Shown: positions 50,691 to 59,400 of the stretch, piece by piece | How positions within the stretch are numbered: the first letter of the stretch is position 1 | Layout: the number at the start of each line of letters is the position of its first letter | Assembly (NCBI RefSeq): GCF_964218355.1 | Contig: NZ_CAXPMC010000016.1 | Coordinates: 429,912 to 493,911, forward strand | Source: Ferrovibrio sp964218355 | GTDB lineage: Bacteria > Pseudomonadota > Alphaproteobacteria > Ferrovibrionales > Ferrovibrionaceae | Length of the DNA stretch: 64,000 nt | Direction of reading: 5' to 3' | The notes under the pieces: model-generated | What the model was told of the DNA's origin: nothing | The model's input: the letters and a program-made list of their open reading frames with translations, nothing else | Databases searched by the model: none | Made by a program: the position numbers and the translations under genes

Positions 50691-53054
50691 ATGACCACCG
50701 CCCAGCCGGCGCCTGCCCAGCCGGCCCCTGCCGAAGCCACCCCGACACCAGCCGGGCTCGGCACCTTTGCCGGCGTCTTCACCCCCAGCATCCTCACCAT
50801 CCTCGGCATCATCCTGTTCCTGCGGCTTGGCTTCGTCGTCGGCGCCGCCGGCCTTGCCGAGGCCCTGCTGGTGATCGCCGCCGCCAACCTCGTCTCGGTG
50901 CTGACCTCGCTGTCGCTTGCCGCCATTGCCACCAACCTGCGGGTCAAGGGCGGCGGCGACTATTACCTGATTTCGCGCACGCTGGGTCTCGGCTTCGGCG
51001 GCGCCATCGGCCTGGTGCTGTTCTTCGCCCAGGCCATCTCGGTCGGCTTCTACTGCATCGGCTTTGCCGAGGCCGTCGCCGCCATGCTGGGCAGCGACAG
51101 CGGCCTGACGGTGCGCCTGCTGGCCGGCGGCGCGGTGGCCGCGCTGTTCGTGCTGGCCTGGCTGGGCGCCGACTGGGCCACCAAGTTCCAGTATGTCGTG
51201 ATGGCCGCCATCATCCTGGCGATCGCCGCCTTCGCCATCGGCGCCTTCGGCAGCTGGGACCGCAGCCTGCTGGTCGACAACTGGGCACGGCCGGAAGGCG
51301 GCCTGCCCTTCTGGGCGGCCTTTGCCATCTTCTTCCCGGCGGTGACCGGCTTCACCCAGGGCGTCAGCATGTCGGGCGACCTGAAAAGCCCGGGCCGCAG
51401 CATTCCCGCCGGCGTGCTGTCGGCGGTGGCGCTGTCGATCGTGGTCTATTTCGGCTGCGCGCTGCTGTTTGCCGGCGCCCTGCCCAATGCCGTGCTGGCC
51501 GGCGATTACGGCGCCATGCGCCAGCTCGCTGCCTTCGGCCCGCTGATCGATGCCGGGGTGATCGCCGCCACGCTGTCGTCGGCGCTGGCCTCCTTCCTCG
51601 GCGCGCCGCGCATCCTGCAGTCGCTGGCCGCCGACCAGATCTTTCCGCTGCTGCGGCCCTTCGCCGCCGGCCATGGCAGCGGCAACAACCCGCGCCGCGG
51701 CGTGCTGCTGACCCTGGCGGTGGCGGCGCTGGTGGTGGTGCTGGGCGACCTGAACCTGATCGCCGGCCTGGTGTCGATGTTCTTCCTGCTGTCCTACGGC
51801 CTGCTGAACTACGCCACCTATTACGAGGCGCGCGCGCAGAGCCCCAGCTTCCGGCCCGGCTTCCGCTTCTTCCACAAGCATGCCAGCCTGGCCGGCGCGC
51901 TGTTCTGCCTGGGCGCCATGCTGGCCATCGACATCACCGCCGGCCTGGTCGCCGGCGCCATCGTGTTCGGCATCTACCAGTATCTGCGCCTGCAGGAGGT
52001 GGAAGCCGGCTGGGCCGACAGCCGGCGCTCGCATCACCTGCGCGCCGCCCGCGACCACCTGCTGGCCGCGGCCCGCATGGCCGAGCATGCCCGCGACTGG
52101 CGGCCGCAGCTGCTGGTCTTTTCCAACACGGCGCGGCGGCGCGCGCGGGTGCTGCGCTTTGCCAGCTGGGTCGAGGGCGGCAGCGGCCTGACCACGGTGG
52201 TGCGCGTGCTGCAGGGATACGGCCGCGACATGCTGGACCGCCGCGCCGAGGCGCTGGAGGAACTGACCGCCGAACTGAAGGACAGCAAGGCCACCGCCTT
52301 TCCGCTGGTGGTCTCGGCCGCCGATCTCGACCAGGCCATCGCCACCGTGATCCAGGCCAGCGGCACCGGACCCCTGCGGGTGAACACGGTGATCGCCAAC
52401 TGGCTCGATCCGGAATCCGGCATGCGGCTGACGCCGTTGGGGCTGCAGCGGTTCAGCCAGAACCTGCGCACCGCCTTCCGGCTCGGCTGCAACCTGCTGC
52501 TGCTGGATGCCGATGCCCGGGAATGGGAAGGCCTGTCGGACCTGCCGGCAGAGCAGCGGGTGATCGATGTCTGGTGGCGGCCGAACCAGACCGGCGAGCT
52601 GATGCTGCTGCTGGCCTACCTGATCACCCGCAGCGACGACTGGGCCGGCAGTGCCGTCCGCCTGCTGGCGGTGCCGCGCCAGGACGACACGGCGGAGGAA
52701 ACCGCCGCGACCCTGCAGGAGATGCTGGCCGAGATCCGCATCGATGCCGAGATCGTGGTGGTGCCGGAAGCCGATGCCGCCACCCTGACCGCCACCTCGG
52801 GCGGCAGCAGCCTGGTGTTCCTGCCCTTCAGTTTCCGGAAGGGACGCTTCTACAGCATCGGCGGCGAGGTGGACGGGATTCTCGATGCCCTGCCGATCGT
52901 GGTGATGGCCCTGGCCGGCCAGGATGTCGATCTCGACGCCGATCCCGACGAGGTCGAGGAAGCCGGGGAAGAAGAGGCAGAAGAGGAAGCGGAGGCGGCG
53001 GAGACGCCCGGGAATGCGGACGGCGCCGCTGCGCCGGATAAACACGGCGACTGA
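50691..53054 (+). CDS. Bacterial cation-chloride cotransporter-like protein (SLC12/APC superfamily)
   Basis: A 787-residue transporter. The 12-helix core has strong SLC12 signatures: GTFAGVFTPSILTILGIILFLRLGFVVGAAG, TSLSLAAIATNLRVKGGGDYYLISRTLGLGFGGAIGL, and FFPAVTGFTQGVSMSGDLKSPGRSIPAG. A cytoplasmic C-terminal domain (about residues 440-740) resembles the regulatory domain of animal cotransporters (RPQLLVFSNTARRRARVLRFASW, SSLVFLPFSFRKG). A strongly acidic tail follows (EEAGEEEAEEEAEAAE). It likely moves K+, Na+ or amino compounds with chloride. ATG 50691 follows GGAAG. Confidence 0.87.
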   Translation: MTTAQPAPAQPAPAEATPTPAGLGTFAGVFTPSILTILGIILFLRLGFVVGAAGLAEALLVIAAANLVSVLTSLSLAAIATNLRVKGGGDYYLISRTLGLGFGGAIGLVLFFAQAISVGFYCIGFAEAVAAMLGSDSGLTVRLLAGGAVAALFVLAWLGADWATKFQYVVMAAIILAIAAFAIGAFGSWDRSLLVDNWARPEGGLPFWAAFAIFFPAVTGFTQGVSMSGDLKSPGRSIPAGVLSAVALSIVVYFGCALLFAGALPNAVLAGDYGAMRQLAAFGPLIDAGVIAATLSSALASFLGAPRILQSLAADQIFPLLRPFAAGHGSGNNPRRGVLLTLAVAALVVVLGDLNLIAGLVSMFFLLSYGLLNYATYYEARAQSPSFRPGFRFFHKHASLAGALFCLGAMLAIDITAGLVAGAIVFGIYQYLRLQEVEAGWADSRRSHHLRAARDHLLAAARMAEHARDWRPQLLVFSNTARRRARVLRFASWVEGGSGLTTVVRVLQGYGRDMLDRRAEALEELTAELKDSKATAFPLVVSAADLDQAIATVIQASGTGPLRVNTVIANWLDPESGMRLTPLGLQRFSQNLRTAFRLGCNLLLLDADAREWEGLSDLPAEQRVIDVWWRPNQTGELMLLLAYLITRSDDWAGSAVRLLAVPRQDDTAEETAATLQEMLAEIRIDAEIVVVPEADAATLTATSGGSSLVFLPFSFRKGRFYSIGGEVDGILDALPIVVMALAGQDVDLDADPDEVEEAGEEEAEEEAEAAETPGNADGAAAPDKHGD

Positions 53055-53081
53055 CGCCGGCAAGACAATAAGGCAACAACG

Positions 53082-53113
53082 AAAAAGGCCCGGTCTTGCG
53101 ACCGGACCTTTTC
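53082..53113. terminator. Bidirectional terminator between cotransporter and hypothetical gene
   Basis: AAAAAGG-C-CCGGTC, loop TTGC, GACCGG-A-CCTTTT forms a stem with A/T-rich flanks on both strands. It lies 28 bases after the cotransporter stop, and at the stop of the minus-strand gene, so it should serve both convergent transcripts. Confidence 0.85.
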
Positions 53114-53714
53114 ATGTCAGGTCTACGCTAATCCGAACTGCCTCTATAGGCACACCGGCAACTGCCGCAATACGTTGCCTAGCAGAAGCAATCACATCGC
53201 CAAGCTTCTCTCCACTAGGCTTATTGACTATGGGAGATGGGGACAGTTCCGTATGGCTAGAACCGCCAAGACGGTACTTACTCCATCTGCGTGCGAAGCC
53301 ATTAGCTTTCTCGGGCCCATTCTCATCAAACCAGAGATTCCACGTTCTGTTATTTCCCTTTGTGTTGGCACCTGCAGCAAGCCAGTTTTTGTGTGTCTCC
53401 CTTGCTGCCTCGGCTACCACTTTCGCCGGTACCAAGTAAGCAACAACGGCCCCTGGCGTACGTGGCGTCTCCGGCATCACGATCAAGACAAGGTCTGTGC
53501 CCTCGACATTCAACTTCGCCCCTGCTTCATCTTTGTCAGCCAAGACAACAAGCAAGTGATCGTTGCAAGTGCGAACGCGCACGGTTCTCTTGTCAGGCAA
53601 ATGATAGATCATCGCCCGGCCTTTTGTGGGGGCTCTTGTCAGCGGCTGACCGGCCTGCTGCATCAAATCCAACCCAGCGGCAACCAGAGCTTCATTGGGA
53701 ACTCGATTTAGCAT
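53112..53714 (-). CDS. Hypothetical protein in a low-GC patch
   Basis: A 200-residue cytoplasmic protein I do not recognise. The N-terminal part is mixed alpha/beta (GRAMIYHLPDKRTVRVRTCNDHLLVVLADK), followed by GTDLVLIVMPETPRTPGAVVAYLVPAKVVAEAARETHKNWL and a motif WNLWFDENG. The C-terminus is helical (LGDVIASARQRIAAVAGVPIEAVRISVDLT). The pattern of a small strand-rich core with a VAYLVPA-x-VVAEA element recalls proteins of accessory loci, but no domain can be named. Its base composition is lower in GC than its neighbours, a sign of transfer. ATG 53714 has GGAG 7 bases upstream and its own promoter. Confidence 0.72.
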   Translation of the reverse strand: MLNRVPNEALVAAGLDLMQQAGQPLTRAPTKGRAMIYHLPDKRTVRVRTCNDHLLVVLADKDEAGAKLNVEGTDLVLIVMPETPRTPGAVVAYLVPAKVVAEAARETHKNWLAAGANTKGNNRTWNLWFDENGPEKANGFARRWSKYRLGGSSHTELSPSPIVNKPSGEKLGDVIASARQRIAAVAGVPIEAVRISVDLT

Positions 53715-53748
53715 CGGCCGGCTCCATCATTAAATCGACCTAGTCCAG

Positions 53749-53777
53749 TATATATAATTATGTTAAGCATTATTCAA
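53749..53777 (-). promoter_or_regulatory. Sigma-70-type promoter of the hypothetical gene at 53112-53714
   Basis: On the minus strand TTGAAT (53777-53772), 17 bases, TATATA (53754-53749). The start of transcription would be near 53742, giving a leader of about 28 bases with GGAG before the ATG. The surrounding 53730-53830 is the most AT-rich stretch of the window. Confidence 0.5.
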
Positions 53778-53826
53778 CTGTATATATGCAAAGTACCACC
53801 CCTATATAAGTATATATCCCCACAAC

Positions 53827-53857
53827 AAAAAAAGGCCCGGCGTTTCCGCCGGGCCTT
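53827..53857 (-). terminator. Terminator of the groES-groEL operon
   Basis: On the minus strand AAGGCCCGGCG, loop GAAA, CGCCGGGCCTT (11-bp perfect stem; 53857-53832), running into seven T. It begins 33 bases after the groEL stop. Confidence 0.92.
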
Positions 53858-53889
53858 CTCGTTCAGTGCGGGACTGACGGGCGTCGGAC

Positions 53890-55539
<1,650 letters not shown>

Positions 55540-55586
55540 TGCTGTTTCTCCTTGGAATTTTCAGACGGATATCAGGCGGCGGCCGA

Positions 55587-55904
55587 TCAGGCAGCCTTGG
55601 CCTTCTTGGCCGGGGTGCCTTCGATGATGCCCATGATGTCGGACTCCTTCATGATCAGGAGCTCCTGGCCATCGAGCTTCACCTCGGTGCCCGACCACTT
55701 GCCGAACAGGACGCGGTCGCCGACCTTGACGTCGAGCGGCTGCACCTTGCCGTTTTCATCGCGGGCGCCGGCGCCGACGGCGACGATCTCGCCCTGCATC
55801 GGCTTTTCCTTGGCGCTGTCCGGGATGATGATGCCGCCGGCCGTACGCTCTTCCTCGGCCAGGCGCTTCACCACCACGCGGTCATGCAGCGGACGAAACT
55901 TCAT
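55587..55904 (-). CDS. groES: Co-chaperonin GroES (Hsp10)
   Basis: A 105-residue co-chaperonin that caps GroEL. It starts MKFRPLHDRVVVKRLAEEER and carries the mobile loop TAGGIIIPDSAKEKPMQGEIVAVG and GDRVLFGKWSGTEVKLDG. The C-terminus has a short extension (EGTPAKKAKAA) beyond the E. coli length of 97. ATG 55904 is chosen because GGAGG lies 5 bases upstream; a four-codon earlier start is less likely. The gene is first in the operon under CIRCE control. Confidence 0.97.
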   Translation of the reverse strand: MKFRPLHDRVVVKRLAEEERTAGGIIIPDSAKEKPMQGEIVAVGAGARDENGKVQPLDVKVGDRVLFGKWSGTEVKLDGQELLIMKESDIMGIIEGTPAKKAKAA

Positions 55905-55995
55905 GCGATCCTCCATTATATCTGTCGCATAGAGTGAACAGGAAATTCTGGCAATCCAACGAAATCAACAACTTGCGCCGGAAATCGCCGGATTG

Positions 55996-56022
55996 TTAGC
56001 ACTCCACAGAGGAGAGCGCCAG
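55996..56022 (-). promoter_or_regulatory. CIRCE operator (HrcA site) of groESL
   Basis: On the minus strand CTGGCGCTC, nine bases, GAGTGCTAA. The right half is a perfect CIRCE half-site. The left half has the alphaproteobacterial CTGGC- form with one further change (CTGGCGCTC for CTGGCACTC). It lies immediately downstream of the promoter and 92 bases before the groES ATG. HrcA repression at this site is well established in the group. Confidence 0.9.
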
Positions 56023-56024
56023 AC

Positions 56025-56052
56025 ACTTAAGCAGCCCCGCCGGCCCCGTCAA
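56025..56052 (-). promoter_or_regulatory. Candidate housekeeping promoter of groESL
   Basis: On the minus strand TTGACG (56052-56047), 16 bases, TTAAGT (56030-56025), directly ahead of the CIRCE operator. The -10 element is poor, and a 17-base spacing to TAAGTG is also possible. An RpoH-type reading (CTTGA...) cannot be excluded. Confidence 0.5.
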
Positions 56053-56377
56053 GGAGGCCTTGCCCGATTTTCGCCAGAATTTTTCATGACAGGCAGGGAA
56101 CCAGCCGGGCAGCTCTCCCGTCCGGGGACAACTGTCGAGGGGGCCGCTCAGCAGGTCGCGCGCACCGCCGTCTTCTGCCTCGACCGTCCCGGGCCGCTGA
56201 TCGCCAGAAGGACGATGCCGGTGTCAAGGACCGCCGCAGGATCGCCCCACGATTGGATTTTGATCTTTTATTGACCCGACCCTGCATGCGGCAAGGGGCG
56301 GCCACCGCTATACGCAAATGCAGATATGGCGAGACCGTGACGAGACGGGAACTGCAGCGAGACGGGGAGAGACAGGG
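56053..56377. other. Intergenic stretch between groESL promoter and protease gene
   Basis: 325 bases without a supported gene. GC content falls along this stretch, marking the left edge of the accessory region. I see no direct repeat, tRNA or attachment-like site at the junction. Confidence 0.6.
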
Positions 56378-57154
56378 ATGCCGAGATTGGAGCAAGCGTC
56401 AAGAAGTGAGATGTACAAGTCGATCGCGCGCATGGAGGTCACGTATGTCGGCCCTCATGAACAGCCCAAGGGATCGGCGGTCCTTATCAAGAGTCCTGGC
56501 GGGGCACGCTTCGTCCTGACCGCCGGGCATATGCTTCTGGAAAACGACAGAAGGAGAATCCATCAAATCGCCTTCAGGTTCCGCGGGAAGACTTCGCACC
56601 TTGTGATTGACGATTTTATCCAGGAGAACAAACCCTGGGCCGTTCACCCCAAACTCAATTCCCAATCCATCACCGCGATCTACGATATCGGCATCGTCAA
56701 GCTTCCGAAGAAATATCCGACTGCGCATCCGGCGGGACTGAAGCTCAAATTCAACTGGCCGGTTACCAATCGCGGAATAGTTGATGGACTTAATGGCCCC
56801 GATTGCACGGTTGCGGGATACCCGGTGACGATCAACAATCGCGATGTGGACGACGTATATCGCTCCCACGATCAGTTACATGCCCAGTCAGCCAAGAGAA
56901 CCAGAACTGGTTCCCCGGATCCCTATTACGGGCTGTTTTATGCATCGGCATCCACCGTCAACGGCATGAGCGGCGGCGCCATATTTTCCGACGACGGCAG
57001 CGATCCTCTAGACGTCATCGGGATCGTGGGTGGGCTGACAAAGGACAAGCTCGACGGCGACGGCAGAAGAACGTTAACTCGTGGCGTCGGGGCGCCGATT
57101 TCGGCAGAGCTCTACAATGGCTTCATCAAGCCGTTTATTGATCGCCACAGCTGA
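56378..57154 (+). CDS. Trypsin-like serine protease without signal peptide
   Basis: A 258-residue chymotrypsin-fold protease. The catalytic triad is complete: His51 (FVLTAGHMLL), Asp103 (AIYDIGIVKLP) and Ser198 (STVNGMSGGAIF). GSAVLIKSPGG is the entry strand before His, and LDVIGIVGGL follows the Ser. No signal peptide or membrane segment precedes it, so it seems to act in the cytoplasm, unlike most such proteases. ATG 56378 has GGGGAG 8 bases upstream; ATG 56411 is an alternative. Base composition is lower in GC than the core genome. No partner gene is directly attached. Cytoplasmic proteases of this kind are known as parts of bacterial conflict systems, but that role here is inference. Confidence 0.8.
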   Translation: MPRLEQASRSEMYKSIARMEVTYVGPHEQPKGSAVLIKSPGGARFVLTAGHMLLENDRRRIHQIAFRFRGKTSHLVIDDFIQENKPWAVHPKLNSQSITAIYDIGIVKLPKKYPTAHPAGLKLKFNWPVTNRGIVDGLNGPDCTVAGYPVTINNRDVDDVYRSHDQLHAQSAKRTRTGSPDPYYGLFYASASTVNGMSGGAIFSDDGSDPLDVIGIVGGLTKDKLDGDGRRTLTRGVGAPISAELYNGFIKPFIDRHS

Positions 57155-57232
57155 TCCCGTGCGGCCGGGCCGTCCCTGAAATATCCGCGGCGGTCTTGCT
57201 GCCCGCACGCGGCCCGGGCATCCCATCGGGCC

Positions 57233-57284
57233 TCACATCGGTCCCTCACATCGGGGCGTCACATCGGGGCGTCACATCGGGGTT
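57233..57284. repeat. 13-bp tandem repeat (four units) at the regulator 3' end
   Basis: Units are TCACATCGGTCCC, TCACATCGGGGCG twice, and TCACATCGGGGTT. The last eight or so codons of the minus-strand regulator, including its stop, lie within the repeat. Because the unit is not a multiple of three, any change in copy number would alter only the extreme C-terminus or the 3' region. Confidence 0.8.
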
Positions 57285-59127
57285 CCATGTTGAGGCGCCC
57301 CAGCAGGGTCCGGAAGCGTGGATCGCCGTGCAATGGCCGGAATGATGGCAGTACGGCCAGGAACGGGGCCGGCGTGCATTTCAGCATCACGCAGCGTTCC
57401 AGCGCGGCCAGGGCCTGCCCGTGTTCGTCCAGCGCCATCCATTGGAGGGCGGTTTCGAAGGGCTGGTCGAAGCGGTCGAGAAACCGGATCCATTCCACCA
57501 TGGCGGCGCGATACCCCTGGTCGTGCTGCACCGCCAGCAGGCGGTCGGCCAGCGACTGGCCGTCAAACAGGGTCAGCCATTTCACCCGCGCCGCCATTGC
57601 GGCGTCGTGCTGCTGCAGGTCATCAAGGATGAACATGCGGCGAAGATGGGGGCGGTGGGCCCTGGGATCGATCTCGCTGGCCTGGCGCAGCGCTTCGAGA
57701 CCGGCTTGCGGATCGCCAGCCATCCACTGCGTGAAGCCGATATATTCCTGGGTCTGGCGCCGCACCGGATCAAGGTCATGGGCATGGCGAAGCCAGGCCA
57801 GGGCCTCGTCAAACCGGCCGCAGGCGGCGAGATACCAGCCGTAAGATTCTGCAACTTCGGGAGAATTCGGACTGACAGCCAGCGCCAGGCGATATTCTTC
57901 GCCGGCGGCATTCCAGTCCCAGTCGTAGGTGAATTTCAGCGTTGCCAGAATGGCACGGGCCTCGCCGAGACCGGGTTCCAGTTTCAGGGCCTGCTCGGCG
58001 GCGGCCTGCGCCCGGACCACGCCATCCTCGGCCGAAAGCACACGGGTCATTTCGGTGGCGGTCAGCTGCATATAGGCGGCGGCCAGGCCGGAATAGGCGC
58101 GTCCGTAACCGGGATCGAGGGCGATCGCCTGCCGGAACAGTTCCACCGCACGCAGGGCCGGGTCGCGCTCGACATGGCCCAGCTGCACGCGCGCCTGCAT
58201 CTGCAGCAGATAGGCCTCGCTGGCGGGCGGGCGGTCGCTCCGGACCACCGCCGGCGTCGCCAGGCGCGGCAGCAGGGCAACGGCCACCCGTTCCGCAACC
58301 AGCCCCTGCAGGACGAAGGCATCCGACAAGGGCTGTTCGAAGCGCGCACCCCATCGGATAGCGCCGTTTTCCACGTCCACCAGCTGTACCGAGACCAGCA
58401 GCCTGTCATTCTGTCGCCAGATCATGCCATCCAGGACCGTGCCCACCTGCAGGCGGCGACCGACCTCGACCGGATCGGCACCGGCGAGATCGCGCACGGC
58501 GCTGGTGGGCCGCACGTTGAGTTGCGGCAAGCCGCCCAGCTGGGTGATGACCGCATCGGCAATACCGAGACCGAGATAGCGATCGCCTTCGTCCAGATCC
58601 GGGGTCACCAGCGGCAGCACCGCCAGCGAGAGGGGCGCCGTACCCGCCCCGGACCGCGATGCGTAGCCGTACCAGGCAAGGCCGGCAAAGTTGCAGAGCA
58701 GCAGGGCGGCCAGAGCAAGTCTGCCGCGAAGGCGAGGCCATCTGCGCCGCGGTTCCGGCGCGGCGGCAGTCTCGGTCGTCCCGGCCGCTGCCGCCGTTTC
58801 CATCATCTCCGCCGCTTCCACCGGTTCCACCGGCACAGTCAGACGGTAGCCTGCCCTAGGCACGGTCTCGATGTAATCCGCATCGTCCCCGTCATTCAGG
58901 ATTCGGCGCAATGTCGAGATATGAACGGTCAGGTTGCGCTCCTCGACCACGGTATCGGGCCAGAGCCGATCCTGGAAGGTCGCACGGTCGACTAGGCGGC
59001 CACCGGCTTCGACCAGCAGCAGCAGGACATCGATCGTCTTGCCGGTCAGCGCGATCACTGTGCCTGACCGGGACAGACGCCGCTCTGACGGTTCGAGCAG
59101 GAAAGGCCCGAAGCGATACACCGGCAT
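57259..59127 (-). CDS. Membrane-anchored winged-helix (OmpR/CadC-type) regulator with TPR domain
   Basis: A 622-residue regulator. Residues 1-100 are an OmpR/PhoB-type winged helix (YRFGPFLLEPSERRLSRSG, LTGKTIDVLLLLVEAGGRLVDRATFQDRLWPDTVVEERNLTVHISTLRRIL, YIETVPRAGYRL). One transmembrane helix lies near 136-154. The periplasmic part begins with a FlgO/TolB-like module (LSLAVLPLVTPDLDEGDRYLGLGIADAVITQLGGLPQLNVRPTSAV), then TPR-type repeats (about 290-560: AVELFRQAIALDPGYGRAYSGLAAAYMQL, AEQALKLEPGLGEARAILATLK). This is the CadC-like one-component layout. It is divergent from the large operon at 59401 and probably controls it. Confidence 0.88.
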   Translation of the reverse strand: MPVYRFGPFLLEPSERRLSRSGTVIALTGKTIDVLLLLVEAGGRLVDRATFQDRLWPDTVVEERNLTVHISTLRRILNDGDDADYIETVPRAGYRLTVPVEPVEAAEMMETAAAAGTTETAAAPEPRRRWPRLRGRLALAALLLCNFAGLAWYGYASRSGAGTAPLSLAVLPLVTPDLDEGDRYLGLGIADAVITQLGGLPQLNVRPTSAVRDLAGADPVEVGRRLQVGTVLDGMIWRQNDRLLVSVQLVDVENGAIRWGARFEQPLSDAFVLQGLVAERVAVALLPRLATPAVVRSDRPPASEAYLLQMQARVQLGHVERDPALRAVELFRQAIALDPGYGRAYSGLAAAYMQLTATEMTRVLSAEDGVVRAQAAAEQALKLEPGLGEARAILATLKFTYDWDWNAAGEEYRLALAVSPNSPEVAESYGWYLAACGRFDEALAWLRHAHDLDPVRRQTQEYIGFTQWMAGDPQAGLEALRQASEIDPRAHRPHLRRMFILDDLQQHDAAMAARVKWLTLFDGQSLADRLLAVQHDQGYRAAMVEWIRFLDRFDQPFETALQWMALDEHGQALAALERCVMLKCTPAPFLAVLPSFRPLHGDPRFRTLLGRLNMEPRCDAPM

Positions 59128-59176
59128 CGCTCTTGCTCCCCGAATTCAGAATCCGACCAGGTTTGATTTTTTTTTG

Positions 59177-59208
59177 ATATCCGGCTGCACGCGCCGGGCA
59201 GCGGATAT
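59177..59208. promoter_or_regulatory. Candidate operator: ATATCCG-N18-CGGATAT
   Basis: A perfect 7-bp inverted repeat with an 18-base spacer, in the 273-base divergent gap between the winged-helix regulator and the 1465-residue protein gene. The two half-sites are 25 bases apart centre to centre. OmpR-type proteins more often bind direct repeats, so this is only a candidate. A run of nine T lies just beside it (59167-59175). Confidence 0.4.
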
Positions 59209-59400
59209 TTGTTACGCAGAGCTCAGTCATGTTGGGAGGTTTGGATCGCCGGCACAAGGAGTTATGCGCTATGCGCGGAGGCTTGCTGGCATTCTCGGGG
59301 AAACGGGGTGGCAGCAGAGAAGCCGGCCGGCCGCTCAACATACGTTGCTATGCCAATGGCCTGGATCGCGGGGATGGCCTGCAAGAAAGGGGAGAAGCCT

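Noticed and set aside
50676..53063. 795-codon minus-strand open frame opposite the cation-chloride cotransporter
   Set aside because: Gln/His/Gly-rich antisense frame. The plus strand has clear SLC12 signatures.
57233..57284. CRISPR-like array or iteron origin
   Set aside because: Four 13-bp units without spacers, no replication gene nearby, overlapping a stop codon.
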